DNA of 27,843 nt from JAJDBU01 sp046756925 (GCA_046756925.1 JBHHXH010000032.1:1-27843); one strand, 5' to 3'; positions 15,229 to 23,023 are shown, counted from the stretch's first letter. Made by a program: numbers and translations. Notes: generated from the letters alone by a model not told the origin.

Positions 15229-16242
15229 CTAAAAAACATAGGAGGCGCCAAGCGCAAGCCCATAACGCGGCACAATGTTGACCTCATTCACATATTGGTA
15301 GACCGGGATTTGAACAAAGGCATAGAGCCCCAACTGGTCGGAAGCCTGCACCTTGATCCCCGGCGTCAGGTTCAGCCATGTGCCCCCGGTTGAATCGACG
15401 TCGGTCCCCTTAAATTCGTCATGCGGCGACGTCCGTAGATTCAACTGGCCGCTGACCGTCACCTTTTCGTTCAACAGATAACCCACCCCTGCATTGATGA
15501 TCGCGATATCTCCGAATTCGTAGTCGAGATCGTTCTCCGTGGTCAGCTGGTAGCTTCCCGAAAAGAAGGCATCCAAGGAATGGGGCCGAATTTGGTAGTT
15601 GTAGAAAAAAGAGACGAGCACATCGTACGATCCGCTTCCCGGCATAATGGTCGGCTCGTTGATTGCGCCATGGGCGTCGAGGAGCTTGTACTCTCCCGTG
15701 GGCAGCTTCAAACCGGCGCCGACAACCAGAAGATGTTTTGTAAGCACAACGGCGGCGTATCTGCCATTCAAACGGACATCGCCGATCCCGGACGTCCCGT
15801 CCTGACGCGTAAACTCCTCCGCCGCTGTCCCAACCTCATCAAAATGTTCATGTGCCCGGTCGTTGATAAGTGGAATCGATACCTGGATCGTGAATCGTTC
15901 CGTCACACCGTAACCGACATCGACCTGCATCAATTCGTTCACCGTTCGGACTTCTCGGTGATGATCCGGCTCGATCAGACCGCTTCCAAAATTAACCTTC
16001 GGCACAATCGCTTCACCGGCACTGCCGCTCCCTCTTTGAAAATCGTCCATCGGGATATAGCGGTATGAGATGTCTAGTGTCATTTGCCCAGGATTGGAAA
16101 TCCCTTCCTGCGTCCCGGTGACCAGAAAACAATTGGCCGACCCGCAGCTGGCCAAGGCATTGGATACATGGAGAGAGAACAAAAGACCCAGCAAAAACCC
16201 TGCAAAGGTCCATCGTTTGATAGAGAGCGCTTTAGCGTACAT
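15229..16242 (-). CDS. Outer-membrane beta-barrel (PF13557-like transporter family)
   Basis: This 337-residue protein has a signal peptide ending near NALA and a mature N-terminus SCGSANCFLVTGTQEG with a conserved-looking Cys pair. The rest is alternating beta strands ending in the aromatic ...GASYVF, typical of outer-membrane barrels recognised by the BAM complex. The pattern (LDISYRYIP, GYGVTERFTIQVSIPL, GAGLKLPTGEY, GLYAFVQIPVYQYV) resembles the MetA-pathway/transporter family of small barrels. The frame is open to 16305, but the ATG at 16242 is preferred: GAAAGGAG lies 5-6 bases upstream and the signal peptide then starts MYAKALSIKRW. It lies between the small Cys/His protein genes and the beta-propeller gene. 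Function is probably transport or sensing of a small solute or metal; the substrate is not known. Confidence 0.85.
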   Translation of the reverse strand: MYAKALSIKRWTFAGFLLGLLFSLHVSNALASCGSANCFLVTGTQEGISNPGQMTLDISYRYIPMDDFQRGSGSAGEAIVPKVNFGSGLIEPDHHREVRTVNELMQVDVGYGVTERFTIQVSIPLINDRAHEHFDEVGTAAEEFTRQDGTSGIGDVRLNGRYAAVVLTKHLLVVGAGLKLPTGEYKLLDAHGAINEPTIMPGSGSYDVLVSFFYNYQIRPHSLDAFFSGSYQLTTENDLDYEFGDIAIINAGVGYLLNEKVTVSGQLNLRTSPHDEFKGTDVDSTGGTWLNLTPGIKVQASDQLGLYAFVQIPVYQYVNEVNIVPRYGLALGASYVF

Positions 16243-16348
16243 ACATACTCCTTTCAGAATATAATCAATAGATTCACGTTGTGGATGCAGATGGCACACC
16301 GGCATCCGATCGATCTGTCTTGACGTCTGTGTGAATAAATGTGGGTAC

Positions 16349-16669
16349 TTAGATCAGGGTAAAAGGAGGGGGGCGAATAAAATACGCAAGGAGATGAGGA
16401 TGGGAGAACATCTTCTCGGTATATGAAACAAGTGTTTCGATAAAATGAATGGATACTTTCTGGAATTTTTGGTCGGCGGCATAGACATGTGTCGAAGCCG
16501 CGCACATCCATGAACAGAGGATTGTTCTGTGCTGGGCCGCATGATGAGACACTTTCCCATGCCGCAAAGCATGCCCCTCAACGCCAAAGATCATATATGC
16601 CGTCATACACAGGTAGATCAGTGTCGTCGTGAAGGCAATTTCTTGCGTTTGTCTGTTTCTTCCCATCAT
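16349..16669 (-). CDS. Small His/Cys-rich membrane protein A (106 aa)
   Basis: The product has an N-terminal membrane segment (TTLIYLCMTAYMIFGVEG), then a His-rich stretch (HALRHGKVSHHAAQH), a CSWMC motif followed by AAS, a polar region with further His, and a Pro-rich tail ending RPPPFTLI. The layout matches the 102-residue product encoded upstream, so the two look like diverged paralogues. The His cluster plus CxxxC suggests metal or heme binding at the periplasmic face, by inference. No clear Shine-Dalgarno sequence precedes the two adjacent ATG codons (16669 and 16666). A shorter overlapping frame (16354-16587) lacks these features and is a shadow. The outer-membrane barrel gene follows after 106 bp. 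Confidence 0.75.
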   Translation of the reverse strand: MMGRNRQTQEIAFTTTLIYLCMTAYMIFGVEGHALRHGKVSHHAAQHRTILCSWMCAASTHVYAADQKFQKVSIHFIETLVSYTEKMFSHPHLLAYFIRPPPFTLI

Positions 16670-16837
16670 GAAGGAACCATTGTTATGACGCGATGACCTG
16701 CAAGGAACGCATTGAGATCCTGCGTTGCCGTGCTGATATAAAAATCCGTTTTTTTAGAGAGATAAAACGATCGGCAAAGCCGCTTCCATTCGAATGAATA
16801 GAAAATGATACGGAATAGAAGCAGGGTATTTTCAATC

Positions 16838-17146
16838 TTAAATCAGGCTGGGAGGGCCTCGGGGATGGATCTTTGTGGTGTGGGTTTTTATCGAAGCCAA
16901 GGCGGCGATGGCGAAGAAGGCGGCGTATAACGGGAGCGCGGAGGGAAGCAGGGGTTTTTCCGCTTCCCCGGCAACCAACATGGAACAGGCCAGGAGGCAG
17001 CTGAGGGAGTGGTGGACCCGCTGCTTCTGGTGTTGGAGATGATTCGTATTACCGGTGGGGCAAAGCGCACCCATCAAGATGGTCGAAAAATAAAAAAAGA
17101 CCAAGAAGAGAATGGGGAGGATTTTCTTGGAGGCAGCGCCCTTCAT
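16838..17146 (-). CDS. Small His/Cys-rich membrane protein B (102 aa)
   Basis: First gene of the minus-strand operon. It encodes an N-terminal hydrophobic helix (ILPILFLVFFYFSTILMG), a His-containing stretch (NHLQHQKQRVHHS), a CLLAC motif, a second hydrophobic helix (LYAAFFAIAALASI), and a basic proline tail HPRGPPSLI. The architecture parallels the 106-residue protein downstream: helix, His-rich segment, C-x3-C, second hydrophobic stretch, R-x-P-P tail ending in Leu-Ile. I do not recognise a named family. The ATG lies only 9 bases beyond a perfect -10 box and no ribosome-binding site fits, so the mRNA is probably almost leaderless. A start further in (Met25) would remove the first helix and is less likely. 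Confidence 0.75.
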   Translation of the reverse strand: MKGAASKKILPILFLVFFYFSTILMGALCPTGNTNHLQHQKQRVHHSLSCLLACSMLVAGEAEKPLLPSALPLYAAFFAIAALASIKTHTTKIHPRGPPSLI

Positions 17147-17155
17147 AAATGTATC

Positions 17156-17183
17156 ATTATAGAAATCCGGAAGAATTTGTCAA
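17156..17183 (-). promoter_or_regulatory. Perfect-consensus promoter for the Cys/His-protein operon
   Basis: On the minus strand TTGACA (17178-17183) and TATAAT (17156-17161) are separated by 16 bases; both hexamers are perfect. An 11-bp palindrome ATTTGTCAAAT (17175-17185) covers the -35 box and could be an operator. The expected start site (about 17149) is only a few bases before the ATG at 17146. Confidence 0.8.
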
Positions 17184-17235
17184 ATAAAATCCATATATGA
17201 TCCCGACTTTTTTAACATGCAAGTTTATCGCATGG

Positions 17236-17253
17236 GTCGATCCGCCGATCGAC
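17236..17253. promoter_or_regulatory. Inverted repeat GTCGATC-N4-GATCGAC in divergent intergenic region
   Basis: A perfect 7-bp inverted repeat with a 4-base centre lies between the divergent Cys/His-protein operon and the TPR gene. It could be a regulator-binding site. No T-run follows, so it is not a typical terminator. Confidence 0.4.
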
Positions 17254-17365
17254 ACCGCGTCCAGATAAGAGATCAAAGACAGCCGCCCGGCCCTGTCGCC
17301 GGATAAAATCCCTTTGACTCTGTCTCGTCTTTTTATGTAAAGTATTCCGAATTTGAGGAAAGCCC

Positions 17366-18106
17366 ATGAGCGATTTTGAAAGAACCTACCGCGACGCCCA
17401 AGCCGCTTTCGATGCGGGAAAGTACATTGAAGCCCATGCACTTTTTCATCGTCTACTGGCGGACGATCAAAAAGAATATGCCGAAATCCATAACAAGCTG
17501 GGGATTATCGCCTGCCACCAAGGAGATCTGAAGCAGGGGGTCAGCCATTTCGAAAAGGCTTTGGACATCAATCCCCATTACACGGAAGCCTCACTCAACT
17601 TGACGATCGCCTATAACGATATCGGGGAGTACGACAAGGCGGTCGGCATCTTCTCACGGGCAGCCGAAAAGGTCCATGCCGAAAAAGACACCATCGACCC
17701 CTTTATACTTGGAAAACTGGCGAATGAACACGCACATTTGGGACAACTTTATCTCGACTTCGGACTGCTCGACGATGCCGAAGAACAATACCGCAAAGCC
17801 CTTTCGATGCGGCCGGATTTTGTGGATGTCTTGACGAGTCTGGGCATCGTATTGAGAGAAAAAGGCCTGTTCGACGACGCCATCGGCAACTTTCTCAAGG
17901 CAAAAAAAATAAAGCCGGATTACACCCGCGCCATGATCCACCTCGGGATCACCTATTATATGAAGGGCTTTACCGACCTCGCGCTCGAAGAATGGGAAAC
18001 GATTCAAAGGGTCTGTCCAGACGGGAAAGCGGCTGAGGTTTATCTTGCCCTGGCCAAAAAGGAAATTATCGATAAAAACGAACCCCTTCCCCCCAGCGAT
18101 TCATAA
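17366..18106 (+). CDS. Tetratricopeptide-repeat protein (246 aa)
   Basis: The 246-residue soluble protein consists of about five to six TPR units. Recognisable ones begin YRDAQAAFDAGKYIEAHALF, AEIHNKLGIIACHQGDLKQG, TEASLNLTIAYNDIGEYDKA, HAHLGQLYLDFGLLDDAEEQ and VDVLTSLGIVLREKGLFDDA, each with the expected W/L-G-A-P spacing. There is no signal peptide, so it acts as a cytoplasmic protein-protein interaction scaffold. GAGGA lies 6 bases before the ATG at 17366. A weak promoter (TTGACT at 17314-17319) may precede it. It is divergent from the Cys/His-protein operon and convergent with dinG, so its partner cannot be inferred from neighbours. Confidence 0.92.
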   Translation: MSDFERTYRDAQAAFDAGKYIEAHALFHRLLADDQKEYAEIHNKLGIIACHQGDLKQGVSHFEKALDINPHYTEASLNLTIAYNDIGEYDKAVGIFSRAAEKVHAEKDTIDPFILGKLANEHAHLGQLYLDFGLLDDAEEQYRKALSMRPDFVDVLTSLGIVLREKGLFDDAIGNFLKAKKIKPDYTRAMIHLGITYYMKGFTDLALEEWETIQRVCPDGKAAEVYLALAKKEIIDKNEPLPPSDS

Positions 18107-18195
18107 GCCGCGGGTCTACCTGCGCCCCAAGGGACGGAGAATGCGACGCGCGTGCGCGTTCAAAGGGCGTTTGGCCTTGGGGATGCGTAATGGGG

Positions 18196-18519
18196 CGGCT
18201 CCAGCGCCTCCCCCCTCAAACCGTCTCAATTTAAACCTCCGCCTTCCGCCGATGAATCCCCTTAAAAAAAGAGACCACATTCTTGAAATCGTCCGTTTGG
18301 GGGGCGGGAGGCAAGGCCGATAAAAACCGCTTTCCATAGGCTTTGGTCGTGATACGGCGGCTCCAGCGCCTCCCCCCTCAAACCGTCTCAATTTAAACCT
18401 CCGCCTTCCGCCGATGAATCCCCTTAAAAAAAGAGACCACATTCTTGAAATCGTCCGTTTGGGGGGCGGGAGGCAAGGCCGATAAAAACCGCTTTCCATA
18501 GGCTTTGGTCGTGATACGG
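18196..18519. repeat. Exact 162-bp tandem duplication (two copies) covering the 3' end of dinG
   Basis: Bases 18196-18357 and 18358-18519 are identical over 162 of 162 positions read by eye. Copy two contains the last 42 codons and the stop of dinG plus 35 bases downstream. Copy one repeats the same tail without a start codon. The join lies at a short GGCGG homology present at both edges. The period is a multiple of three, so an overlapping spurious frame (18116-18499) shows a 54-residue repeat. Confidence 0.95.
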
Positions 18520-20306
18520 CGGTCCAGGATCGCGATCAAACCGCGATCGCGGCGGCTCCGTATCAATCGGCCGATGCCTTGTCGAAGGGAGAGCACGGCC
18601 GCCGGTATTTGAAACGATAAAAAAGGGTCCACCCCTTTTTTCGAAAGGTCTTCGATGCGGGCTGCGGTGAGGGGGTCCGCGGGAGAGGCAAAAGGCAGTT
18701 TGTCGATGACGACGCAAGATAAGGCCTCTCCCTCCACGTCGACACCCTGCCAGAAACTGCTTGTACCGAAAAGCACCGATGGGACCTCATCCCGAAAGGT
18801 TTCGATGAGTTTCTGTTTCGGCTGGTCTCCTTGCTTTAAAAGTCGATATGGCAGCCGGTTCGAGACCCGTTTGTAAACCGCCTCTAAATTTCTCCAGCTG
18901 GTAAAGAGGAGGAAGGCCCGTCCTTGGCTCTCCTTTAAAATCCGAACAATTTCATCGGACACGGCGGATGTGAAATCCTCATCCGAAGGGCTCGGAAGAT
19001 GGCCTGGAAGATAGATGAGTGCTTGTCTTTCAAAATCGAAGGCTGTCTCGAAGATCGCCTCATCCGCATCGTCGATTCCCAACCTGCCTCTCATAAAATC
19101 AAAGGCGCCCTCGGCCGACAAGGTTGCCGATGTCATGATCACGGCTTTGTCGCCTTGAAAAAGACGTTCTTTTAATATCCCAGACACATTGAGCGGAGAG
19201 GCATGCAATTGCATGGTGTTTTTTCGCCGCTCCGCCCAATAGACGAATGACTCCAAACGATCCTTTTTCTCCAAAAAGGTTTGTAAATCAACCTGCAATG
19301 TTTCGAGTCGCTCGGAAAGCTGAGAGAGGTCATCGCTCTTCATGCGAAGCGTGGAAATCGCCCGTCCTAAATGTTTGAAGGCTTGCAACAGTTCCAAACC
19401 GGCATGGAGGCGGTCCGGTGTAAAATCTTGATCCGTAAGACGATACCGTTCCCTTTGGTTTTTAAAAAGGTCGAAGAATTTTTCCGAATAAATAAGAATC
19501 TTGCCGCAGAGCACAAGACAAGGATGGTCCTTTTCTTTGCGGAAGCGGAACTCCCGTTCGGCGTCTCGAATAAAATCCTCAACCTTATAGCTACTGACGG
19601 ACACCCCAAAGTATTGCGTGGCGACCTCTTCGAGCAGGTGTGCCTCATCGAAAACCACGGCATGATAATGCGGGAGGATCTCGCCATAGCCGACATGCTT
19701 TAAGGCCAGATCGGCGAAAAACAAATAGTGATTCACTACGACGATGTCCGACGCAGCCGCCTCCTGCCGGATGCGAGTGAGGTAACACCGTTCGAAATCC
19801 GGGCATTGTCCGCCAAGACAGGCTTCCCCCTTCACCGAAACTTCCTGCCATTGGGGAGAAGACTCCGGCATGCCGGAAATCTCAGCGCGATCTCCCGATT
19901 TTGTTTGGGTCGCCCATTGACGAATCACCTCCAGATGCCCTCTTCCTGCTTCATCCCACAAAGCCGATTGCTGAAACGCCTGCCCAAAACGATGGAGGCA
20001 GAGGTAGTTCGATTTGCCTTTCATCATGCAAAACGTAAAATCTTCGTGAAGTGTCTTTGCAAGAAAAGGAAGGTCTTTGAAGAAGAGTTGATCCTGAAGG
20101 GTCTTGGTGCCGGTTGAAACAATCACCTTTCGTCTCTTGAAGATGGCAGGAATCAGGTAGGCCCAGGTTTTGCCCGTGCCCGTCGCTGCTTCAACCACGA
20201 GGTTCTTATTCCGGTTTAAGGCATCTTCGACTGCTTGGGCCATCTTAAATTGGGAAGGACGATCGTCGTAGCGGCTTAATGCCTTCGAAAGATCCCCATA
20301 TGGCAT
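18393..20306 (-). CDS. dinG: DinG-family Fe-S ATP-dependent DNA helicase
   Basis: This XPD-like SF2 helicase unwinds DNA forks, R-loops and D-loops in the repair response. Counting from the ATG at 20306 (637 aa), Walker A ATGTGKT is at residues 41-47 and the DEAH box at 220-223. Four cysteines (103, 163, 168, 174) lie between them in the spacing of the [4Fe-4S] domain. Later motifs are FTSWRNLEAVYK, GTSSFWQGVDVEGE and RQGIGRLIRS (motif VI). The frame is open to 20375, but this ATG is chosen because AAAGGAT lies just upstream and the protein then starts MPYGDLSKALSRY. The stop codon lies in the second copy of the 162-bp tandem duplication, whose other copy repeats the gene tail. The gene is convergent with the TPR gene and divergent from the 94-residue protein gene. 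Confidence 0.93.
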   Translation of the reverse strand: MPYGDLSKALSRYDDRPSQFKMAQAVEDALNRNKNLVVEAATGTGKTWAYLIPAIFKRRKVIVSTGTKTLQDQLFFKDLPFLAKTLHEDFTFCMMKGKSNYLCLHRFGQAFQQSALWDEAGRGHLEVIRQWATQTKSGDRAEISGMPESSPQWQEVSVKGEACLGGQCPDFERCYLTRIRQEAAASDIVVVNHYLFFADLALKHVGYGEILPHYHAVVFDEAHLLEEVATQYFGVSVSSYKVEDFIRDAEREFRFRKEKDHPCLVLCGKILIYSEKFFDLFKNQRERYRLTDQDFTPDRLHAGLELLQAFKHLGRAISTLRMKSDDLSQLSERLETLQVDLQTFLEKKDRLESFVYWAERRKNTMQLHASPLNVSGILKERLFQGDKAVIMTSATLSAEGAFDFMRGRLGIDDADEAIFETAFDFERQALIYLPGHLPSPSDEDFTSAVSDEIVRILKESQGRAFLLFTSWRNLEAVYKRVSNRLPYRLLKQGDQPKQKLIETFRDEVPSVLFGTSSFWQGVDVEGEALSCVVIDKLPFASPADPLTAARIEDLSKKGVDPFLSFQIPAAVLSLRQGIGRLIRSRRDRGLIAILDRRITTKAYGKRFLSALPPAPQTDDFKNVVSFFKGIHRRKAEV

Positions 20307-20315
20307 AAAGATCCT

Positions 20316-20344
20316 TTGACAATCGTTCGGTTGTCCGGTATCTT
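20316..20344 (+). promoter_or_regulatory. Forward promoter upstream of the 94-aa gene
   Basis: TTGACA (20316-20321) and TATCTT (20339-20344) are separated by 17 bases on the plus strand. The start site would fall near 20351, leaving a leader of about 24 bases to the ATG at 20375. It lies just upstream of the dinG start on the other strand, so dinG and this gene diverge from about 70 bp. Confidence 0.65.
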
Positions 20345-20374
20345 TTAATCTGTTTTTGCGAGGCACGGCTTGCA

Positions 20375-20659
20375 ATGTCTGGTGGTCAAATAGAGGGGAA
20401 GGGTCTCCCCGCTTTTGTCGGGGAAATCGCCGATGGCTTCAAGGCGCTTAATCCCTTGATTTTAAAAAAAATCGAGTCCGGCATGCACAAGAGCCTCTTT
20501 CAGGAGATTGCAAAGATCCAGCGGGCCATCCGTTCGGAACCTTTCCCAACGCACGATATTCATAAAATCCGGCAACGGAATATTCGTCTTCAGCGCCTCA
20601 ATACCGCAGCCACCATCCTACAACACTACGCAAAAGAGAAAAAGATTTTGCTCTTTTAA
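20375..20659 (+). CDS. Small unknown protein (94 aa)
   Basis: I do not recognise a family. The product is soluble, rich in Ile, Lys and Arg, and probably all-helical. It includes amphipathic stretches such as GFKALNPLILKKIESGMHK and HDIHKIRQRNIRLQRLNTAA, which could be a short coiled coil or nucleic-acid-binding helix. There is no signal peptide and no Cys. A forward promoter (20316-20344) and a modest GAGG about 10 bases before the ATG support expression. It ends 6 bp before the stop of the convergent SPOR gene, with no terminator between. Its short divergent spacing from dinG suggests possible shared regulation, but nothing shows a functional link. Confidence 0.6.
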   Translation: MSGGQIEGKGLPAFVGEIADGFKALNPLILKKIESGMHKSLFQEIAKIQRAIRSEPFPTHDIHKIRQRNIRLQRLNTAATILQHYAKEKKILLF

Positions 20660-20665
20660 TCTCCA

Positions 20666-21424
20666 CTACCGTATCACAATAAACGTATCGAGATGCTCGG
20701 ATGCCTTGATCCGATCCGCCACTTTTTTCGCGGCTTCCCGGGTTCGATATGCGCCGACGCGGACACGAAACAGTGTTCCGCCTTCATGATCGATATAAGA
20801 ATCGTAACCGCTGCTTCTGAGCCGCTCTGAAAATACGGAAGCCGAGGCTTTCGATTTAAAGGCGCCTAATTGAATGGAAAACCGGTTTTCTTCCGGAAAA
20901 CCCGGATTGTCCAAGGAGGCCGTTATTTCCATCTCTGACGGCGCCGGGGCCATCGGGTCTTCAAGGGTTTCATTGGCCGCCTCGAAAATCGGAATGTCCC
21001 CATCCGGAAGCGAGGGGGATTCCCTATCGTCCGGTTCGACGGACTCGACCTCCGCTTCCTCGAAGGAATCGGGCCGCTCCCCTTCGGATTGGATCAGGAT
21101 ATCTCCTGCGGAAGGTTCTTCAATCGTGGCATCCTGAAAGGCCTCTTCCTTGGGAAGCGTGATCGACGGCACAGGGGCCGTGTCCGCCGAAGGCGCGGAA
21201 ATGGTTGGTCCGGTTTCCATCTCCTGCGTTTCTTGTCCCTCCTCTTCTTTGAAGAACATGAAAAGGGCCAAAAAAACCAAGATACTTAGAATGCCAATGA
21301 GGAATTTATTCGGAGAGCTTGGAGGTTGCGTAACCTCCATCTCATCGGCCTCATGATCGTCCTCCACATCTTCTTCATACTGGATTTCCCTTAATTCCTG
21401 AAGATCTTCTTCTTCATCCGCCAT
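20666..21424 (-). CDS. SPOR-domain membrane protein (252 aa)
   Basis: The protein is a bitopic inner-membrane protein. It has a very acidic cytoplasmic N-terminus (residues 1-36), one membrane helix (about 41-58), a long acidic Pro/Ser/Glu-rich periplasmic linker and a C-terminal SPOR domain (about 180-250) with FSIQLGAFKSKASA, a second repeat LFRVRVGAYRTREAA, and the end DTFIVIR. SPOR domains bind peptidoglycan stripped of stem peptides and often act at the division septum, by analogy with FtsN and DamX. AGGAGG lies 4-5 bases before the ATG at 21424. It is monocistronic here: 477 bp separate it from queA, and it converges on the 94-residue gene. The linker is low complexity, as is usual in the family. 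Confidence 0.93.
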   Translation of the reverse strand: MADEEEDLQELREIQYEEDVEDDHEADEMEVTQPPSSPNKFLIGILSILVFLALFMFFKEEEGQETQEMETGPTISAPSADTAPVPSITLPKEEAFQDATIEEPSAGDILIQSEGERPDSFEEAEVESVEPDDRESPSLPDGDIPIFEAANETLEDPMAPAPSEMEITASLDNPGFPEENRFSIQLGAFKSKASASVFSERLRSSGYDSYIDHEGGTLFRVRVGAYRTREAAKKVADRIKASEHLDTFIVIR

Positions 21425-21901
21425 AGGCCCTCCTTCCTAAAGGTCTTCTCCTGTTAACCGAATAACATTTTTTCATATACCGAGTAAAATCATCGGGTTT
21501 TTCGAGGTGCTCTTTATCCCAAATCAATATCATGCACTTTTAAGACGAAAAAAACAACAAGAACCGGCAGTCCCCGACAACCCTGCCCTCAAGGTCCTTG
21601 GAAGCCCTTCTACTGGAAGCATTCGCTCCCCACGGATACTTGGAATCCGGACATACATTCGAAACGATCCGTCAGCTTAAGCTGTTGAAGGGAAGCCGTT
21701 TTCGCCACCACGGCAAATGCGGAACTCCAGAGTATTTTCAAGTCTCAGTGGCATCACCCGGATGATCGCAATTCACGAAGCGGACCGCCACTAAAAAAAT
21801 ATACCCAACAGGCATTCCAGGTGTTCAAGATACAATAAAGGATACGGAATGACTCATGTTCACTGCTGTTTCTCCAATCGAATCACGGCATAACCCAACA
21901 C
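21425..21901. other. 477-bp gene-poor gap between queA and the SPOR gene
   Basis: No supported gene was found. On the plus strand, 21544-21765 is an open frame of about 74 codons without ATG. It reads in part SLEALLLEAFAPHGYLESGH and TFETIRQLKLLKGSRF and then stops. The translation looks protein-like but I cannot assign it; it may be a decayed gene. The remainder shows no recognisable promoter, RNA or repeat. Confidence 0.5.
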
Positions 21902-22978
21902 TCATAATATCAGCATTGCGTCACCATAACTGTAAAACCGGTAACGGCGTTGCATTGCTTCACAATAAATCGATTCGACCGCTTTCTCTCCCACAAAAGC
22001 CGTTACCAATACCATTAATGTGGATTTCGGCTGATGAAAGTTCGTAATCAATGCGTCGATTCCCCTAAAAATATATCCCGGTGTAATAAAAAGGTCGGTC
22101 TTCCCCTCGGCCGCCTTCAGGGTCCCGTCGACTTGAGATGCACTCTCTAAGGCTCGGGTCACGGTCGTCCCCACCGAAAACACCTTGCCACCACGTCTTC
22201 GTGCGCCGTTGACCGCCTCGGCAGCATGGGGCGATACCGCATACCATTCCTCATGCATTTTATGATCTAAAACCGATGCCGTCCGAATCGGCCGAAAGGT
22301 ATCGATCCCGATATGCAAGGTGGTTGCCGCGGTTCGAACCCCCTTGGCCTCGATCGCTTCGACCAGAGGCTTCGTAAAATGAAGTCCTGCCGTCGGGGCC
22401 GCCGCCGATCCCCAACGTTTGGCGTAAACCGTTTGATAACGCACACGGTCAAATTCCCTTAAGCGAGAATCCGGCCGACGGCGCTTCACAATATAGGGTG
22501 GAAGCGGTACTTCTCCCCACTTCTCCATATATTCAAAAACATCCGCATAAGATTCCCTTGGCAGGGAGATCTTCAATTCCTTCCTTCCGTCCTCCAAATC
22601 ACGGGTCAAGCGAGCGGTGATATCTCCCATCAAAACGATATCAAGCGGAACCTTACAATGTCCCTTGAGAAGTACTTCACAGGAATACACCCTACTTTCA
22701 CGGTCTTCCTCCTTCGACGCAATCGACCTGAGACATAAGATCTCGATTTTTCCGCCGGTTTTTTTTCGTCCTCGAAGACGCGCGGGGAAAACGCGTGTGT
22801 CGTTAAAGACCAAGAGATCGGCCGGATCGAGATAGTCCAGAATATCCCTAAAGGAGCGATGCTCAATCGCCTTATCCCTTCGATGATAAACGAGGAGACG
22901 TGACCGATCCCTTTCCGCCAAAGGCATCGTGGCGATCAAGGAGGGATCTAGCGTATAATCGAAGCGGGAAAGTTTCAT
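21902..22978 (-). CDS. queA: S-adenosylmethionine:tRNA ribosyltransferase-isomerase QueA
   Basis: QueA moves the ribose of AdoMet to preQ1 in tRNA to give epoxyqueuosine, the penultimate step of queuosine synthesis. Family landmarks are present: LSRFDYTLDPSLIATMPLAERD at the N-terminus, LLVFNDTRVFPARLRGRK, YQTVYAKRWGSAAAPTAGLHFT, THLHIG-like TLHIGIDTFRPI, HEEWYAVS and LITNFHQPKSTLMVLVTAF. From the ATG at 22978 it is 358 aa, the usual length. The frame is open to 23062, but that extension would add QEDR repeats encoded by a 12-bp tandem repeat and is not family-like. The ribosome-binding site is weak (GGATAG). It lies in the same direction as nadA and the DUF2905 gene and 126 bp after the latter, probably one transcription unit. 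Confidence 0.95.
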   Translation of the reverse strand: MKLSRFDYTLDPSLIATMPLAERDRSRLLVYHRRDKAIEHRSFRDILDYLDPADLLVFNDTRVFPARLRGRKKTGGKIEILCLRSIASKEEDRESRVYSCEVLLKGHCKVPLDIVLMGDITARLTRDLEDGRKELKISLPRESYADVFEYMEKWGEVPLPPYIVKRRRPDSRLREFDRVRYQTVYAKRWGSAAAPTAGLHFTKPLVEAIEAKGVRTAATTLHIGIDTFRPIRTASVLDHKMHEEWYAVSPHAAEAVNGARRRGGKVFSVGTTVTRALESASQVDGTLKAAEGKTDLFITPGYIFRGIDALITNFHQPKSTLMVLVTAFVGEKAVESIYCEAMQRRYRFYSYGDAMLIL

Positions 22979-22984
22979 ATCTAT

Positions 22985-23023
22985 CCGGTCTTCTTGCCGG
23001 TCTTCTTGCCGGTCTTCTTGCCG
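22985..23023. repeat. 12-bp tandem repeat, three copies, just upstream of queA
   Basis: CCGGTCTTCTTG is repeated exactly at 22985-22996, 22997-23008 and 23009-23020, with a partial CCG after it. On the queA strand it lies 6 bases upstream of the ATG, where the ribosome-binding site should be, so copy number could change the translation of queA. In the longer frame it would encode QEDR repeats. Confidence 0.9.

Noticed and set aside
18125..18182. CCCCAAGG...CCTTGGGG inverted repeat as a terminator between the TPR gene and dinG
   Set aside because: The arms are perfect but the loop is 42 bases and no T-run follows, so I do not call it.
18116..18499. Minus-strand open frame with two 54-residue repeats
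   Set aside because: It is an out-of-frame reading of the 162-bp tandem duplication; the real product in this interval is the dinG tail.
22985..23023. CRISPR-like repeats
   Set aside because: The units are contiguous 12-mers without spacers, so this is a simple tandem repeat; no cas genes are present.
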